Part shown: positions 61,682 through 64,000 of the stretch, in pieces
Numbering within the stretch: the stretch's first letter is position 1
How the letters are laid out: each line of letters starts with the position of its first letter
Assembly: GCA_024398995.1 (NCBI GenBank)
Contig: JAKSIE010000008.1
Span: 1 to 64,000, forward strand
Length of the DNA: 64,000 bases
From: Fibrobacter sp.
GTDB lineage: Bacteria > Fibrobacterota > Fibrobacteria > Fibrobacterales > Fibrobacteraceae
Reading direction: 5' to 3'
Made by a program: the position numbers and the translations under genes
Notes under the pieces: model-generated
What the model saw: only the letters and a program-made list of their open reading frames with translations
Databases searched by the model: none
What the model was told of the DNA's origin: nothing

Positions 61682-62112
61682 CCTTTCGCACACCTAGTGC
61701 GTGCAAAACCCACGCCCCTTGGGTTTCGTCCTTTGGCGAGATCCATGATTTCTTGCACAGTTCGGTCATCAGGGAGACTGAAATCGGCTTTTTTTCACGC
61801 ACTTGATGAACCGGGCTGTGTTTTTTATTTATTTTTCTTTTACATAGCGGTTTACCGCGAACGGAAAATTTTAGAGCTTTGCTCCCTATCTTCTAGACTG
61901 AAAATCGGCAAAATTCTCAAACGCAGAAGATAACAGGCAAACGCTCGCGTCCCTATGGGGCGTGGGTTGTTGTTGTTATTTGTGCGTAATGGCTTTGCCG
62001 AGCCTCAGTCTGCAGATAGCGATGGACGACTCCACGCCTTTTTTATTGAAAATTGGCATCGAGAATTCCTCTGAGCAATCTCCAAAAGCAACCTCAATCA
62101 TTTGGAGTATAC
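61682..62112. other. gene-free region bracketed by 12-bp inverted repeats
   Basis: AACCCACGCCCC at 61707-61718 and GGGGCGTGGGTT at 61957-61968 are perfect inverted repeats about 240 bp apart. The DNA between holds no convincing gene. This could be a small non-autonomous insertion or a long RNA stem. The rest holds the promoter of the outer-membrane gene, whose ribosome binding site is TTGGAG. Confidence 0.5.
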
Positions 62113-63414
62113 ATGAGGAAGCCAACTTTTCTTTTAGTAGCCATTGCCGCAACTTCGTTGTGGGCAAATTCCATGTGCGTAGAACTATGCGTCCCCTGCA
62201 CAGAAAATAATGACGCGACCTGCGAAAAAGTTCAATCGCTTTGCGATTGCCCCGCAATTATAGACAGCCTTAAGGCCGCCGAAGTAGCCGCAGCTGAAGC
62301 CTCCAAGGCTGCAGAAGAAGCTGCAGCTGCAAAAGCAGAAGCAATTGCCGCAAGCAAGAAACAACTGACATTAAATTTACTCGAAGGTTGCGGAGCTAAT
62401 GTTTGCGAAAAGAATCTGTACTTCATAGACGAAGTTTTTCAAAAAAGTGAATCGATTGAGAGCGAAGCCTCTGCAAGCGATGTAGACAAAATCAGCTTGC
62501 TGGATGCAGCCGAAAATCTAGGCAACACTGCGGTCTCCATCTGTTCCGAGACATCCGGGGATTGCACAGTAAAGCTTTCCTACGAAAGCACAACCATGAA
62601 ATTGGTTTCAGTTCAGAAAATTGAAAAAACGGATGTTGCAACAACTGCTGCCGACAGCGACACAGAATCCCAGGAAATCCCACAAACCGTTAAAACAGAG
62701 GAGGTAGAGAAAGAGTCTACACCCAAAACCGAATCCTCTTCAATTTATGATCAATATCCTTGGCTAAAAGTAGACGGGAAACAATGGCGACTTGGTTTCA
62801 GCTTGAATTACGGTATGGGTGATGAAGTAGATTTCTGGAGAGTCAAGGGACTCAGTTCTAAAAATACTGACGAGGGGTTAAGCCTTGATGCAGGCCTAGG
62901 CTTTGTTTTCCGTTGGTATTTTACACCATTCCTTTCTTTCCAAACAGGCTTGAGTGTTTTCTTTTATTATGTCAATATCTATGATGAGAACTTCCGCGAA
63001 GTTCAGGTTATCTATACAAACAATTGGGGAAATAGCCAAACTGCGCGCGAAAATATCGAAGTTGATGCCGACAGTTGGAATATCTCATCTGAATTACCTC
63101 TTACCATTAGACTTGGAATTCCCTTGGGATTCCTACAACCCTATGCTAGTTTCACCCATACCTTCCGCAAACCCTATTTTGGCAGTACGTGGATGGACAT
63201 TGAAGGATATTACTGCTACAAGGAGTTGGGTAGCAATAGCGGTACCTACGCCCCCTCAGACTGGGAATTCGAGGGATGGTTTGGCATCGGCTTAGAGTTC
63301 AACCGCTTTATTTCCGCAGAATTCCAGTGGATGCTCTATTCCAAGGTGATTGAAAGTGAACGCGGACACAAGAACGAAAATTATTGGCGCACAAGCCTTC
63401 AGTTTGTCTGGTAA
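62113..63414 (+). CDS. outer-membrane protein with helical N-terminal part
   Basis: The protein has 433 residues. A signal peptide (about 1-19) is followed by a cysteine-rich stretch (CVELCVPCTEN, CDCPAI). An alanine- and glutamate-rich helix (about 55-80), an acidic linker (about 185-225) and a C-terminal beta-barrel-like domain (about 235-433, ending WRTSLQFVW) come next. The ATG at 62113 follows TTGGAG and starts the signal peptide, unlike an ATG 20 codons upstream. It is followed after 12 bp by a lipoprotein gene. Confidence 0.6.
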   Translation: MRKPTFLLVAIAATSLWANSMCVELCVPCTENNDATCEKVQSLCDCPAIIDSLKAAEVAAAEASKAAEEAAAAKAEAIAASKKQLTLNLLEGCGANVCEKNLYFIDEVFQKSESIESEASASDVDKISLLDAAENLGNTAVSICSETSGDCTVKLSYESTTMKLVSVQKIEKTDVATTAADSDTESQEIPQTVKTEEVEKESTPKTESSSIYDQYPWLKVDGKQWRLGFSLNYGMGDEVDFWRVKGLSSKNTDEGLSLDAGLGFVFRWYFTPFLSFQTGLSVFFYYVNIYDENFREVQVIYTNNWGNSQTARENIEVDADSWNISSELPLTIRLGIPLGFLQPYASFTHTFRKPYFGSTWMDIEGYYCYKELGSNSGTYAPSDWEFEGWFGIGLEFNRFISAEFQWMLYSKVIESERGHKNENYWRTSLQFVW

Positions 63415-63426
63415 AGGAGTTGCATT

Positions 63427-64000
63427 ATGAAAAAGCAAAATATTCTCTTTTCAGTCTTTGGCTCCATTGCAATCCTTTTCCTTATGGGATGTGGAAATGG
63501 AGGAGATCTTTTCACCGTAGATAACGCAAATGATGAGATTGACAACGTGGAATACAAATCCCAAATAAATCTTCGCGAAGATGTTTTGAGTAGTTCGTCT
63601 CGCTATAGCAGCTCATCACGTTATAGTAGCAGCTCGTCACGTTATAGTAGTTCTTCTAGTAAGAATGAAGTAAATGAATATCTATACAAGGCCTACACCT
63701 TAATTATTGACTTGAATTACTTTGAGCAGGTTTCTGACAACTGGGAAGCAATGAATTCCCATAAGGGGGACTATTCCGATGGAGATCCCCTGGTGTACTT
63801 TATCATTATAACGTATGCCGACGGAGAAACAGTGGATTCCGTAGTGACCGAAAAATTCAAGGTTGGCGAAGATGTTGGAATATGGAACGGAAGCAATCTC
63901 TACACCAATTACATGACTGGCGGCGCGAACAAAATTTCCATTTGCCCCGTAGTCTATGAACGAAACGTTATTGAGCTAAATGTCAACCATTCTTCAATGT
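63427..64000 (+). CDS. serine-rich lipoprotein, cut by right edge
   Basis: An open frame of 191 codons continues past the window. The signal peptide ends in lipobox LMGC (Cys near 22). Residues about 57-80 are a repeat of SSSSRY units (three copies), the serine linker style of Fibrobacter surface proteins, and a beta-rich domain follows. AAGGAG precedes the ATG. It probably forms a unit with the outer-membrane protein just upstream. Confidence 0.75.
   Translation, partial: MKKQNILFSVFGSIAILFLMGCGNGGDLFTVDNANDEIDNVEYKSQINLREDVLSSSSRYSSSSRYSSSSSRYSSSSSKNEVNEYLYKAYTLIIDLNYFEQVSDNWEAMNSHKGDYSDGDPLVYFIIITYADGETVDSVVTEKFKVGEDVGIWNGSNLYTNYMTGGANKISICPVVYERNVIELNVNHSSM

Noticed and set aside
61697-61933. 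78-codon plus-strand frame after the NQLN gene
   Set aside because: No ribosome binding site, odd residue composition, and it lies within the segment bracketed by inverted repeats. It is treated as non-coding.
1-64000. tRNA and rRNA genes
   Set aside because: No typical tRNA T-arm with matching acceptor ends and no rRNA sequence was noticed. A dedicated tRNA scan was not possible.

Overview
The window reads as chromosomal DNA of a Fibrobacter-type bacterium (phylum Fibrobacterota). Two very large exported proteins carry the fibro-slime domain, two small exported proteins carry the FISUMP domain, serine-rich linkers occur in three surface proteins, and a PorV-like outer-membrane protein is present. 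These families are typical of rumen and gut Fibrobacter. No rRNA, tRNA, CRISPR array or intact insertion sequence was seen. The annotation was made by reading only; no database search was possible.

Layout. 1-482: degraded gene fragments. 483-12175: ABC-class ATPase, PEGA protein, outer-membrane protein, two-component pair, phosphofructokinase followed by a 47-residue ORF and a TPR protein, flotillin, phosphate acetyltransferase. 12494-20609: two fibro-slime proteins in tandem. 20751-26929: RNase G, a lipoprotein, a HAD phosphatase, an M23 peptidase and the beta clamp dnaN. 27103-33100: an accessory island between dnaN and aspartokinase holding a DprA/SLOG-like protein, a CbxX-type AAA ATPase, a PLD-type phosphodiesterase, two FISUMP proteins and a PD-(D/E)XK-like nuclease. 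33334-44007: lysC, a sigma-54 activator, phosphohexomutase, patatin, rsmA, a peroxide-stress pair (reverse rubrerythrin and Fur/PerR) with PerR-type boxes, an MBL hydrolase and a NhaC antiporter. 44028-54756: an rsmA pseudogene, a BatD-like protein, a second PD-(D/E)XK-like nuclease, an M48-like protease, a DUF4954 protein, a glycosyltransferase, a dicarboxylate symporter and a chromate-transporter pair. 54814-64000: mostly orphan genes, including a J-domain / VWA / asparagine-rich small-protein operon, then an outer-membrane protein and a lipoprotein cut by the right edge.

The strongest candidate for something undescribed is a repeated architecture at three loci (27825-28050, 32855-33084, 46728-46936). 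Each locus has exactly three copies of a bipartite inverted repeat: arms of 10-11 bp around a 16-17 bp variable spacer, 36 or 39 bp in all. The arm sequence is specific to each locus. The copies start 85, 95 or 106 bp apart, close to 8, 9 or 10 turns of B-DNA, so they face the same side of the helix. Each array lies just upstream of one accessory gene on the minus strand: a DprA/SLOG-like protein at the first, paralogous PD-(D/E)XK-like nucleases at the other two. Loci one and two also share a conserved leader ending in an intrinsic terminator before the gene. This looks like a modular, individually addressed single-gene system, possibly immune or selfish; its function is unknown.

Two or three families of short dispersed repeats also occur, and copies sit in frame inside three otherwise intact genes (ABC-class ATPase, HAD phosphatase, glycosyltransferase), so they are translated.
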